Source of the DNA: Oncomelania hupensis
Taxonomy: Eukaryota; Mollusca; Gastropoda; Littorinimorpha; Pomatiopsidae
NCBI GenBank assembly: GCA_036898135.1
Contig: CM072517.1
Location: forward strand, 65,434,104 to 65,498,103
Reading direction: 5' to 3'
Length of the DNA: 64,000 nucleotides
Each line of letters starts with the position of its first letter. The first letter of the stretch is position 1. Both the position numbers and the translations under genes were made by a program. Positions 1 through 9,333 of this stretch are shown here, piece by piece. Under the pieces are notes generated by a model. It was not told where the DNA came from. It worked only from the letters and a program-made list of their open reading frames with translations, and did not search any database.

Positions 1-451
1 TACATACATCTTGAAAACAACAGTGGTTGAGCATGTGTGGTTTTTCTTGCGTGGATTTTTGTTGTTGGTGTTGTGTTGTGGGTGTTATTGTTGTTGTTGT
101 TGCTGTTGATGTTTTCGTCCTCTACAAAAGAAGGTATTGTAGTGTAGGTGGACGAACACTGTCTGCAGCTCCGGATAGCTGGAGGTGAGAGGATTAATGC
201 AGGCAGTTTAACTCATTCTATACTCGCGCGGCTTGCTTCCCCTTTTATAGTTTTATTCTGGCTGATTTGTGTGTTACTTTTAAAACAAATTTTAAAATAA
301 GAACTGCAGTAAAGACTTTAACGTTTAGGTTCATAAAGAAATTACAATGGACTAACCAATAGCCAAGTTTGATAGAATTATCTTTGCTATTTATCCTATC
401 CTATCCTATCCTATTACTGATTTATTTACAGAAAAAAAATCCCCCACCCCT
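1..451. other. Flank left of the P element
   Basis: No gene is recognisable here. The stretch is TG- and AT-rich. A short (ATCCT)n run lies near 391-411, followed by poly-A and C-rich tracts that form the insertion site of the P element. The same pentamer forms the 3' tail of RTE-like LINE fragments elsewhere in the window, so this run could be a bare LINE tail, but that is a guess. If the ZIP transporter gene extends leftward, this would be intron sequence. Confidence 0.5.
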
Positions 452-459
452 CTCCCCCC
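452..459. repeat. P-element target-site duplication, left copy
   Basis: The octamer CTCCCCCC lies directly outside the left inverted repeat. The identical octamer follows the right inverted repeat at 6164-6171. Eight bp is the duplication length known for P elements. Because the site is a C-rich low-complexity tract, the exact register is slightly less certain than for a complex octamer. Confidence 0.85.
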
Positions 460-488
460 CACTGAGCTTAATACTAACTGGAGTGCGC
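460..488 (+). repeat. P-element left terminal inverted repeat
   Basis: This 29-bp sequence starts CACTGAGCTTAATACTAACT and continues GGAGTGCGC. It matches the reverse complement of 6135-6163 at 28 of 29 positions; the tenth base is T here and G in the partner. Confidence 0.93.
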
Positions 489-538
489 CAGCCTCCTATC
501 GCATCATTGCTCTTGCGGGAGAATCGGAAGTGAAGTTT

Positions 539-563
539 CCGCCATCTTGAAGCGTCCTGTCTG
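539..563 (+). repeat. P-element left subterminal inverted repeat
   Basis: This 25-bp sequence starts CCGCCATCTTG and matches the reverse complement of 6082-6106 at 21 of 25 positions. It lies about 50 bp inside the terminal repeat. It may be a transposase-binding or pairing site by analogy with the internal repeats of Drosophila P; that role is inferred. Confidence 0.75.
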
Positions 564-617
564 GAAGCATGAAAGCATAGTGATTCGGTCTTCGTGTTGT
601 TTTTATGAAACGCTAAA

Positions 618-697
618 ATGGTTTACTGCTGTGCAATTAATTGCAATAATCGACTCTCATCGCAGAAAAGACTTGCTGAAGGGATCACATTTCACAG
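618..697 (+). CDS. Transposase exon 1 (start of THAP finger)
   Basis: Encodes the first 26 residues plus two bases, from a well-placed ATG to a CAG|GTAAG donor. It contains the first two cysteine ligands. It is out of frame with the longer open frame that starts at 547, which is not used. Confidence 0.85.
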
Positions 698-1417
698 GTA
701 AGCACATTTTATTTATTTATTTATTTATTTTATTTGAACAGAGACAGTGACTTGGTGATTCTGTGTTAATTATGGTAGTAGAATAGCTCAAAGTACTGCA
801 ACAAAAGCGATAGGCCTATGCATCTCACAAAATGATAAGAGACAAATCTTTTTTTTTCTGCTTTCATTCCCCTCTCCATTGCATTCATGGTCAAGATGTG
901 CAACCACCACGCATGCAAAATAGAAGTGATCTTTGATAGTTGAAACTGGTAGTTGTATCACTTGTAGACTTTGTAAACAAAACCATAGGCCTACTACAGA
1001 TAACTCTGCCTGTGTCACATTTTCAGTTTGGGTTGAATTTGCAGATCTTTGTTGAGATTAAAAGTCACATTAAGTTGAATGCTAATAAAGTAAGCAATTG
1101 ATGTAGTGTAAATAGATCTGATCTATGTTTCATGTGGGTATGTATACACGTACTGATGTAGGTATTAGTTTATGTATGCCATAATTCTGCATTTACACAG
1201 TCACAACCATTGCCAGATGAATTTTTCATAAGCATGCTAGTTCAGGCATGCATGCATGCTCCCCCTCCCCTCCCCCCCCAAAAAAAATATTAAAAAATAA
1301 TAATAAACAAGAGCGTCACACCCTACTTTTTATTTCTTTCGGTGTGATTTTATTTTTTTTATTTTTTTATTTTTCAGCATTTTTGAAGGGTGTGACATGC
1401 CCCTGACCAATAAAGAA

Positions 1418-1465
<48 letters not shown>

Positions 1466-4400
1466 TAAGAAGAATAATATTAATAGTTAAGGAAGTAGAG
1501 GGCATAAAAGTAAATATTTGTTCATGTACGTATTATTTTAGTATTTTCCCCTCTGTTCATCACTACAGCTTTCCCAGAGATGAAGAGAGAAAGAAAAAAT
1601 GGATCAACAACATTCGAAGGGATTTCTTCACACCAACGGCCCATACAAAGATTTGCAGCCAGCACTTTGAACAAAAGATGTTTGATCGGACCGGTCAAAC
1701 AACAAGACTTCGACCTGATGCTGTGCCTACCCTCTTCGACTTTCCGCTGCATTTGAAAAAGGTACATGCTACTTCCCACTCTGACTTGGTAGGGATCATT
1801 TGATCCAAAGTGCTAAATTATCAGAAGGCATCAATTATATTTTTTGACACATCTATTTGTGAACTTCAAAAATAGAGGTGTTTTAGTTATCCCTCAAGCA
1901 ATGTTCTCAGTTTGCAATCAAACAGAAAATTTGTGCAAAGAGAAATGCAAATGGCCTTCCTAAATTTAACACTCTTTTGACTTCTATTGTCAAGGATGTT
2001 CTGGTTTACGCAAACCAAAAGCAGTTGTTTTCATGCCTACACAGTCACATGTTTGACACCACACCCACTACCAACCACATTTTCACCTTGGTCAGAACTT
2101 GTGCTGATTCATATCTGAAGATAAGACTCCACCACTTTGGGGAAATTGCATATAGAAAAAAAAAAACACAGGGCAGATCATCCGAGTAAAGTGACATATT
2201 TCTTATGTGTGTATACACGTGTATGATATTTGATAGGGGTTTTCTATGCTGAGATCCACAACTACCTAAACTGTACTTATTGTTTTTGTATTGTCATCCT
2301 TATTATTGTTGTTGTTATTTTGGTATTGTTATTATTATGTTTCAGGAGTCTAAGCAACGTGCACCACCAAAAGAGAGACCAGCTCCTTCCTTCGCTGCCT
2401 GTTCAAGTGTTGATGTCTTTAATCCTGGGCCTTGTACATCCTTGGATTCTGCAGATCCTCAGTCACCAATTGCAGTGGAGTCTGACATTTGCAATGATCA
2501 CAGCTACTTCACGCATGAAAGCCCACGCAAAATGAAAAGGAAGGTAGACAATTTGCTAGAACAAAATGAACAATTGAGGAAAAAAATGAAAAAGGAACAG
2601 ACTAAATGCTGCAAGTTGAAAAAAAAGGTAGAAAGCCTTCAAAGTGTAGTAAACACACTAAAGCAAAAAAACTTTGTGTCTTCACAGTGTGCTCATTTGT
2701 TGGATTCAACCTTTTCAGGGGTACCAAAAGATCTGTTGAAGAAAATGTTGGAAAAGGGAAAGACATATAGCCCAGAACTGAAAGCCTTTGCCATGACACT
2801 GAGCTTTTACTCAGCAAAAGCATATCGCTTTGTGAGAAAAACTTTTGATTTGAATTTGCCCCACCCTGCAGTTCTTCGCCGGTGGTATTCAGCCATCTCG
2901 GGGGAGCCTGGTTTCACTAAAGAAGTTATGGTAGCTTTGAAGGCCAAAGTATTGTCTGCAAGAAGAAATAAAGAAGAGCTTGTTTGTGGCCTGGTCATGG
3001 ATGAAATGGCCATCAAGAAACATGTTGAATGGGACGGAAAGAGGTTTAGGGGGTTTGTAGACTTAGGCACTGGTGTTGACAATGATAGTGTCCCTCCTGC
3101 TTCCAATGCTCTAGTTTTGATGGTGGTGGGATTGAACGGAGGATGGAAAGTACCCTGTGGCTACTTTCTCATCGATAGCCTGTCAGGTGAGGAGAAGGCC
3201 AACCTCATTCAGACATGTCTTAAAAAACTGTCTGATGTTGAGATAAAAATTAAATCAATCACTTGTGATGGGCCATCTGCTAATTTTCAGATGTTAAAAT
3301 TGCTTGGGGCATCTGTTGACCCAGAAAACATGACACCCTCATTCCCCCATCCATGTGACCCTGCTTGGCGCGTGTGCATGTTCTTAGATGCTTGTCACAT
3401 GCTGAAGCTAGTTAGAAATACTTTGTCAGATCAGAGACAACTGATCACCCCAGATGGCACTGTTGATTGGAAATATGTGGAGGCTCTTCATTCCTTGCAA
3501 CAAAGAGAGGGTCTGAGGCTTGGCACTAAATTAAAGACAGCTCACATGAACTGGCAAAAGCAGAAAATGAAAGTCAATTTGGCTGCGCAAACATTGAGTG
3601 CAAGTGTGGCCGATGCCCTCCTTTTTTGCAAGGATGAATTGCACCTTCAAGAGTTTGTTGGATGTGAAGCCACTGTGAAGTTCTTAAAAACATTTGATCA
3701 TCTATTTGATGTTTTGAACTCCAGAAATCCTGTGGCTAAAGGTTATAAAGCACCGCTGAGGGCACAAAATTTCTTTGAAACTGATTCATTTCTACAAGAA
3801 GCAGAGGAGTACATTCAAGCCATGAAAAATTCTAAAGGCCAGAGCATTGTGAAGTCACAAAGAAAAACGGGATTTCTTGGGTTCCAAATCTGCATCCATA
3901 GTGTGCGAATGATGGTGCAAGATCTCCTTCTCTCCCCTTCACCCCCTATGAAATACCTGCTGACTTACAGGATGTCTCAAGACCATATAGAGTTGTTTTT
4001 TGGGGCTGTGAGATCAGCAGGGGGCTTTAACAACAACCCAACTGCAAGTCAATTCATGTGCACTTACAAAAAGCTGCTTATGAGGCACACAATTGAAGGT
4101 GGCAAGGGAAACTGCATCCCTCTTGACCAGACCAGCATTTTGAATGTTGTAGAAGACAGCACACGGTTTGTTTGTATTCAGCGTGAACTGGAAGTTGTTG
4201 AACCTACATATGATGTTGATGTTGATGAGACATTTTTAAGTGTCGACCCCCTGTCCGAGTACAAGTCCTCGGCCATTTCTTACATTGCTGGATATGTAGT
4301 CAAAATGGTTTGCAGGAAGATCCACTGTGTACCTTGCCAGGAGGCTTTGACGAATGTCACTGATTCCCACAACTGTCAAAGTACTGATTCTGCATTTTCA

Positions 4401-4778
4401 TTTGTTAACTTCAAAAACAGGGGTGGTTTAGTTATCCCCTCAGCCAGTGTTCTGTCCATTTGCACTCAAACAGAGAAATTTGTGCAAAGGGAAATAAAAA
4501 TGAATGCAAATTACCTTCCTAAATTTAACACTCTTTTGACTTCTATTGTCAAGGATGTTCTGGTTTATGCAAACCAAAAGCAGTTGTTTTCATGCCTACA
4601 CAGTCACATGTTTGACACCACACCCACTACCAACCACATTTTCACCTTGGTCAGAACTTGTGCTGATTCATATCTGAAGATAAGACTGCACCATTTAGGA
4701 AAATTGTACACAGAAAAGATCACAGGACAGATAATCAGAAAGCAATTGTCAAAATTGATTTTGTTCAAACACCAGTAA
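618..4778 (+). CDS. P-element transposase with THAP zinc finger, three exons, 901 aa
   Basis: The joined exons 618-697, 1569-1761 and 2346-4778 give an open frame of 901 codons, close to the length of vertebrate THAP9. Residues 1-91 form a THAP finger: ligand pairs C4/C9 and C56/H59 (the C-x2-H being CSQH), the FPRD motif at 28-31 and the closing AVPTLF motif at 78-83. Residues about 153-200 are rich in Lys, Leu and Glu and look like a coiled coil or leucine zipper for multimerisation. The RNase H-like catalytic core follows. Likely metal-binding acids are D310 (in LVMDEMAI), D399 (in TCDGPSANF) and E640 (in DHIELFF), with the family motif DACHMLKL at 439-446 and GGFNNNPTASQF near 650. The ATG at 618 has A at -3 and G at +4. 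Introns are GT-AG and phases match (2, then 0). The protein would act in the nucleus, cutting out its own element. Catalytic residue assignment is by family pattern, not by alignment. Confidence 0.9.
1405..1464. repeat. (AAT)n microsatellite in transposase intron 1
   Basis: An uninterrupted trinucleotide run inside the first intron of the P element. Confidence 0.9.
1569..1761 (+). CDS. Transposase exon 2 (rest of THAP finger)
   Basis: Starts after the acceptor ACTACAG and ends before AAG|GTACATG, adding 64 codons and completing the split serine codon. It carries FPRD, a WINNIRRDF segment, the CSQHF ligand pair and AVPTLF, all standard THAP positions. No part of this exon is open on the opposite strand in a way that suggests another gene. 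Confidence 0.87.
1855..2215 (+). pseudogene. Duplicated fragment of the transposase 3' end, inside intron 2
   Basis: This stretch repeats, with substitutions and small deletions, the last ~120 codons and first bases after the stop of the transposase (about 4400-4795). The block 1977-2130 is almost identical to 4535-4688 and keeps an open frame ending in a TAA. Upstream of it the copy has lost bases relative to exon 3 (for instance near 1945-1960), so the frame is broken. It lies between exons 2 and 3 in the same orientation as the gene, so it is spliced out of the full mRNA. An alternative transcript could use it as a terminal exon, but no clear acceptor is visible. It is most simply a local duplication inside the element. 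Confidence 0.85.
2346..4778 (+). CDS. Transposase exon 3 (coiled coil and catalytic core)
   Basis: Starts after the acceptor TGTTTCAG and continues for 810 codons to the TAA at 4776-4778. The open frame extends upstream to 2280, but those codons read through the T-rich intron end and are not coding. Codon use is even along the exon, with no break. Confidence 0.9.
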   Translation, partial: ESKQRAPPKERPAPSFAACSSVDVFNPGPCTSLDSADPQSPIAVESDICNDHSYFTHESPRKMKRKVDNLLEQNEQLRKKMKKEQTKCCKLKKKVESLQSVVNTLKQKNFVSSQCAHLLDSTFSGVPKDLLKKMLEKGKTYSPELKAFAMTLSFYSAKAYRFVRKTFDLNLPHPAVLRRWYSAISGEPGFTKEVMVALKAKVLSARRNKEELVCGLVMDEMAIKKHVEWDGKRFRGFVDLGTGVDNDSVPPASNALVLMVVGLNGGWKVPCGYFLIDSLSGEEKANLIQTCLKKLSDVEIKIKSITCDGPSANFQMLKLLGASVDPENMTPSFPHPCDPAWRVCMFLDACHMLKLVRNTLSDQRQLITPDGTVDWKYVEALHSLQQREGLRLGTKLKTAHMNWQKQKMKVNLAAQTLSASVADALLFCKDELHLQEFVGCEATVKFLKTFDHLFDVLNSRNPVAKGYKAPLRAQNFFETDSFLQEAEEYIQAMKNSKGQSIVKSQRKTGFLGFQICIHSVRMMVQDLLLSPSPPMKYLLTYRMSQDHIELFFGAVRSAGGFNNNPTASQFMCTYKKLLMRHTIEGGKGNCIPLDQTSILNVVEDSTRFVCIQRELEVVEPTYDVDVDETFLSVDPLSEYKSSAISYIAGYVVKMVCRKIHCVPCQEALTNVTDSHNCQSTDSAFSFVNFKNRGGLVIPSASVLSICTQTEKFVQREIKMNANYLPKFNTLLTSIVKDVLVYANQKQLFSCLHSHMFDTTPTTNHIFTLVRTCADSYLKIRLHHLGKLYTEKITGQIIRKQLSKLILFKHQ

Positions 4779-5397
4779 AGTGAAATATTTCTTGTGTGTA
4801 GGTGTGTGTGTAGGTATGTGTCTGTGTATGTGTGTGTGTGTGAATAATTTAGTATCGTATATATACAAGCCTTATCATTTTCTTATGTTCATGCATTTGG
4901 ATGCTCTGGGTTTTTTTTTCACAGCCATCATATTGCTTGTTGTGTTATTACCATATTGCCACTGGTTCCGCCAGGTCAACATTTATACCAGTATTACTTG
5001 TTATTTGAAGATACCTCGTTAGAGCAAGTGTGGAGGTAACAGTGGGTTGAATGTAGGTAAGAATATTTTAAGTGTGTGGACAAATTAGTTTGATTCTGAG
5101 TGTGGCTGGGTCCGGACCGCAGAGAGTGATATGTAATACATGTAAATATCATTGTGTGCACAGTATGGGTGTGTTTTTCTCACTGTGAATAATGTTATTG
5201 TGTATACAATACAATGTGTATGTGGAAATGAGACAACTGTATCCATGAATAAGCGTGTGGTATGAATTGTACTTGTAGTGTATGCTGTGGTATTTGTAAC
5301 TATAACCAGGTTATGTGGAAATGCTGAATTTTTTTTCTTCTACTTGTTTTGTCTACAACCCCATTTTATGTGCACTGCAAGATACTTGTGTTAGGAC

Positions 5398-5403
5398 AAT
5401 AAA
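5398..5403 (+). promoter_or_regulatory. Probable poly(A) signal of the transposase mRNA
   Basis: AATAAA, about 620 bp after the transposase stop codon and before the microsatellite. It is the first canonical signal downstream. Confidence 0.5.
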
Positions 5404-5693
5404 GAATCCTTTGAATAATTATCCAGTCATCTTTCTGTGGTGGACTAATGGCAGTTATTTTTCTTCTTCATAACAGATGACTTATGCTAAAAAAAATGCT
5501 TTAAATGACCATTTATGCAGACTTTGTATTTTGTGCCTAGTTGCAGTAGAAAATGATCAGCTGTAAAAACTACTGGTAATTTAAAATGTTTAAAATCATG
5601 ACATTATTGGGCCAATATAAATTAAATTCACTATTTGATGCCAAAACAACATGTTTGTGTTTTGTAATAATAATTATGATTATTTGTTTGTTC

Positions 5694-5829
<136 letters not shown>

Positions 5830-6081
5830 TCCGCCAACGATCTGGCAAAGCCAACATTTTATTCAAAAGTGACAACACACATACACTATAGGCCTATTAC
5901 AATGATTATCAATACTAGCTTTGCCAATGATTGTTACGATTTTAAACTTGAAAACAAATTAAATGAAATTATCCTGTTTAAAAGCCATGTAAAATAGTTT
6001 ATCATCTTGTTTTTCGGATATCCGAGATCGCCAGAAAGGTATTACGCTGTAGGCCTACTGTGAAAAGCGTCGGCATAGACG

Positions 6082-6106
6082 CAGATAGGACTATCCAAGA
6101 TGGCGG
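6082..6106 (-). repeat. P-element right subterminal inverted repeat
   Basis: Inverted partner of 539-563, 21 of 25 positions matching, placed 28 bp inside the right terminal repeat. Confidence 0.75.
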
Positions 6107-6134
6107 ACACTTTCTTCCAGTGCCGTAGCGATTA

Positions 6135-6163
6135 GCGCACTCCAGTTAGTATTCAGCTCAGTG
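6135..6163 (-). repeat. P-element right terminal inverted repeat
   Basis: Inverted partner of 460-488 with one mismatch. It is followed directly by the right target duplication. Confidence 0.93.
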
Positions 6164-6171
6164 CTCCCCCC
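6164..6171. repeat. P-element target-site duplication, right copy
   Basis: CTCCCCCC, identical to 452-459. Confidence 0.85.
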
Positions 6172-6304
6172 TCAAATCTGCACACCCGATTCCCACAGAT
6201 AAAAAATGACAAAAAGTGTAAGGGATTCGATAATAGACCTTTCCCCCAATTGTTGTGGAAAACAGCGTTACCTCCCTCTACTTGTACAGTGTATACCTAC
6301 AGCA

Positions 6305-6400
6305 CTAGAATGAGGCATCATCTTCATCACTTTCTTCTTCACCGCTTTGTCCCATACTATCACTTTTAGCCTCCCCTTCCTTGTTGGAAGCCAGCCCACT
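6305..6400 (-). CDS. Candidate downstream exon of the ZIP transporter (weak)
   Basis: Between the P element and the next repeat, one minus-strand frame reads 31 codons rich in Ser, Glu and Asp (core GQSGEEESDEDDASF) and then TAG. A phase-0 acceptor at CAAAGAG would join it in frame to the ZIP exon ending at 12657. A charged loop is expected after the third membrane helix of such transporters. Against it: the acceptor has a poor pyrimidine tract, and the frame stops before the only good donor (TAG|GTATAC, near 6298). It may be an alternative terminal exon, or chance. Confidence 0.2.
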   Translation of the reverse strand, partial: SGLASNKEGEAKSDSMGQSGEEESDEDDASF

Positions 6401-6537
6401 CTCTTTGAAACAACAGTAGTCAATGCCAGACCAACATTGCAAGAGTACTCATACAATGAAACTATAAGAGGTTTTTCCACTTTAGTTTCATATATAACAT
6501 TGAATCTATACACTGCGACTTTCGAAAGTAGGGGTAC

Positions 6538-6548
6538 GCGTATGCGTA
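6538..6548. repeat. Target duplication of retroposon R1 copy A, left
   Basis: GCGTATGCGTA, repeated exactly at 7130-7140 on the other side of the retroposon. An 11-bp duplication fits LINE-mediated insertion. Confidence 0.8.
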
Positions 6549-7129
6549 CATTACATTACATTACATAATTGTTGCTTTAGGTCCAGCGGACTCTTCCGAG
6601 CCAAATCAGGACCGGACAACCCCCAATCCGCATAAAAGATCTGCTGAAACAACCCTAGTGGGAAAACTGAATGCCCTCCACCAGCCAGGCACTTTACAAT
6701 AAAGACATCCCACGCAGGGGACGGCTGAGGCTTCACCCCAACTTATCGAACCCCCGTTTACAAAAACAAAATAGAAGACAAACATCATTATAAATTATCA
6801 ACAAAACACATACATATAAAATGCCTACATTGCTAAATAATAACATCAGAGGAAGCCCTAGTGACCACCTGGCAGAAAGCGTCCAATATTCCCAAGCTGA
6901 TCCAACAGACCTCATGCACAAACAAGGAGTCTTGTCCCGGAAGAGTTTTCAAGAAAAAAGGTAGGAGACTGGTCTAGCGAAGAAGACGATAGTATAGCAG
7001 AGTGATAGGACAGAGCAGGAATGAGAAAGAGCAAATGAGAAAGACAGCGACAGTGGGAATTTAAAGCACTAAATTTCCAGAAAGTGGGGATACTATTTAT
7101 ACTGAAACTCCCGGTACCCCAACGGGGGT
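6549..7129 (-). mobile_element. Retroposon R1, copy A (short form)
   Basis: This is a ~580-bp repeat found five times in the window (also 27197, 42088, 53374, 55933). Here it is on the minus strand, ending at its 3' side in a (TGTAA)n tail at 6549-6568 and flanked by an exact 11-bp duplication. It has no tRNA-like head that I recognise, but its 5' part holds TATAAATAG. Its 3' end is CGCTGGACCTAAAGCAA, the same end as the LINE fragment at 60355-61107. Small open frames inside it differ between copies and are not conserved as protein. Confidence 0.85.
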
Positions 7130-7397
7130 GCGTATGCGTATGCCAGTATGAAAGGGTTGTGCACTGGCATCACGATATAGCATAGCAAAGTATAGAAAAG
7201 AGTTAATTATACTTGTATTATTGACTGTGGTTGTTCATTGTGCGCACGTAGTGTGCTATTTTCCTGTGACAATGCTGCTCAATTTGAGATGAATACAGTT
7301 GTATTGTATTGTGTTGTGATGTACTGTATTGTATTTACTGTCATACAGAGTATCTAACCTGGCTGAGGCATTGACCAACATAAATGTTGAATGAGAC
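7130..7397. other. Spacer between R1 copy A and the Gypsy element
   Basis: The right target duplication of R1 (7130-7140) is followed by AT-rich sequence with TGTATTG-type repeats near 7290-7340. GAGAC at 7393-7397 is the left Gypsy target duplication. No gene seen. Confidence 0.6.
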
Positions 7398-7572
7398 TGT
7401 TACATTATTGCTCGATCATGTGCCTATGATCGCCCCAGAGTTATCTTTTATACTTTGTAACTGGGAGTTATTTCCCTTCCCTTTTTCTTGAGTTTTGGAA
7501 TAAACCGGTCATGTTCATGAGCTTTGGTCTTCTTCTTGTTCTTTCTAAAAGTTCAAGCTACGAACTTTAACA
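7398..7572 (+). repeat. Gypsy 5' LTR
   Basis: 175 bp, TG...CA ends, with AATAAA near 7499. It contains the short palindrome GATCATGTGCCTATGATC-like stem near 7410. Identical to the 3' LTR except T at 7524. Confidence 0.95.
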
Positions 7573-7590
7573 TGGTGGCAGCGGTTAAGT
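7573..7590 (+). promoter_or_regulatory. Putative primer-binding site
   Basis: TGGTGGCAGCGGTTAAG directly abuts the LTR and starts with TGG, as expected for pairing to the CCA end of a tRNA. The tRNA is not identified. Confidence 0.6.
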
Positions 7591-7881
7591 CTACTAATGT
7601 CTATAGAAGACCATGAACTGTGAGTAAAGCACTACTTTTCTCGTTTTTCTGCTGAAAAATGGAAACCAAATTGCGTTTATTCCACTACTAACTGAAGCCA
7701 GATGGGCGCTTACGTCATTTGCTTCTGTGACAACTGCTTGCGTCATTTTCTGACGTTCCGTCTGGTTCTACAGTGATTTCATCATCTGCGAGCTTCAACT
7801 ACGCCACAGTGTTCTAAACTTTTCCTTTATTGGACAGGTGATTGTGTATGTGCTGCGTATTATTTCTTCTCTACTATCAGT

Positions 7882-9333
7882 ATGGCTGAAAATGTTGAAA
7901 ACGATCAACATCAAAACGCTCATAGACCTAAAGTTAATCCTCCACCATCTTTAAACGTGAAGAAGGGTGCCGAGGAATGGAAACTTTTCAAGCAGATGTG
8001 GATCAATTATTGTATTGTTACTCGCATCAATACAGAAGGGGATGCTGACTTTGTGAAGGCCTTGTTCCTACACACTATAGGTCCCGAAGGATTGGCTGTA
8101 TACAATGGGATGCAGCTAGCTGATGGACACTCGGTGAAAGACATTATTGCTGCTTTTGATGAACACTTCATCGGTAAGACTAATGAAACTTACGAGCGAT
8201 ATGTCTTCAACAAGAGGGACCAAAAACTTGATGAAAATGTAGAGGACTACATTGCTGCTCTTCGCACTCTGGCGAAATCTTGTAATTTTTGCGATTGTCT
8301 ATCTGATAGTTTATTAAGAGATCGCATTGTTCTGGGTATCAGAGATGATGATACCAGGAAACGTCTGCTGCAAGAATCCCAGCTAACTCTAAAGACTAGT
8401 GTTGAGATGTGCCGGGCTGCTGAGGCAACTCATCTACAACTGAAGACCATGGGATCTGCAAACTCTGCTTCTGATACTGCTGACGGCGCTTGTGCTGTGT
8501 CTTCTGATGCTACAAAAAAGAAGAGTTCTTCGACTGCTTCTTATTCTCACGCTGATGCTCAGCGTAGCTGTAAATTTTGTGGCCAGAAACATATTCTGAA
8601 GAAAGAACTCTGTCCAGCTTGGGGGCAAGTCTGCAAGCTCTGCAAGGGGAAAAATCATTTCGCTGTGAAATGTTATAAGAAAAAGAATCTACACTCTGTA
8701 GATGATGATGAAGGCTGCTACAAAACATCTTCTCATGGAGAACTATTGCTGACTGTCAAATCTGAACGACGAAATAAGTTGATCAAGGCTGAAATGATCA
8801 TTCTTGGACAAAAAGTTGTCTGCCAAGTTGACTCTGGGGCCAGTGTAAATGTTATTCCTGTGAAGTTTATTAAAAACGCACCACTGTCTTCAACTTCAAC
8901 AACCCTACATGTATATGATGGGAATACACTGAATCCCATTGGAAAGACAACTCTTGCTGTAAAGAACCCAAAGACTGGGAAAATCTTCAACATTGAATTT
9001 GTCGTTGTTGACAAAGCTCTGATTCCGCTACTGGGAAAAGAGACATCTGAGAAGATGGGTTTGATAACTGTGAACTACAGTAACTTTGAGAGCGTGGACA
9101 AGGTGACTACTCGGTCTGACTCCCAATCTGCTACTTCTATTGAAACACCTGCGCCCACAACCTCACCGTCTGTTGATATCTTTGACACTTTTGCTGATGT
9201 TTTTGATGATCGTCAGGGTGACTTACCTGGTGTTGCTCATTTGGAAGTTGACCCTACTGTTACGCCTGTTTCTTCCCCTAGTGGACGCGTACCTCTGTCT
9301 ATGGATGCAAAAGTGAAAACTGAACTCAAGTGA
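7882..9333 (+). CDS. Gypsy gag and protease, 483 aa, ending at in-frame TGA
   Basis: Starts at the first good ATG after the leader. Residues ~30-190 are a helical retrotransposon gag region. Residues 230-264 hold two Cys/His knuckles, the second a textbook C-x2-C-x4-H-x4-C (251-264). The aspartic protease active site DSGA is at 317-320, with a second conserved stretch (IPLLGKETSEKMG) near 390. The frame continues past protease towards the reverse transcriptase and meets a TGA; the downstream frame is the same. Gag coats the RNA, and protease would cut the polyprotein. Confidence 0.9.
   Translation: MAENVENDQHQNAHRPKVNPPPSLNVKKGAEEWKLFKQMWINYCIVTRINTEGDADFVKALFLHTIGPEGLAVYNGMQLADGHSVKDIIAAFDEHFIGKTNETYERYVFNKRDQKLDENVEDYIAALRTLAKSCNFCDCLSDSLLRDRIVLGIRDDDTRKRLLQESQLTLKTSVEMCRAAEATHLQLKTMGSANSASDTADGACAVSSDATKKKSSSTASYSHADAQRSCKFCGQKHILKKELCPAWGQVCKLCKGKNHFAVKCYKKKNLHSVDDDEGCYKTSSHGELLLTVKSERRNKLIKAEMIILGQKVVCQVDSGASVNVIPVKFIKNAPLSSTSTTLHVYDGNTLNPIGKTTLAVKNPKTGKIFNIEFVVVDKALIPLLGKETSEKMGLITVNYSNFESVDKVTTRSDSQSATSIETPAPTTSPSVDIFDTFADVFDDRQGDLPGVAHLEVDPTVTPVSSPSGRVPLSMDAKVKTELK
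9331..9333 (+). other. In-frame TGA between protease and reverse transcriptase
   Basis: This is the only break in the polyprotein. The reading frame is unchanged on both sides, and the conserved start of the reverse transcriptase region (VDEPTDW) follows within 15 codons. A nonsense change, for example by C-to-T decay, is the simplest view. Regulated read-through is possible but would be oddly placed after protease instead of after gag. Confidence 0.85.

Noticed and set aside
2280..2345. An earlier start of the transposase at 2280
   Set aside because: Those codons read through the T-rich end of intron 2. The spliced THAP exons join in phase at 2346.
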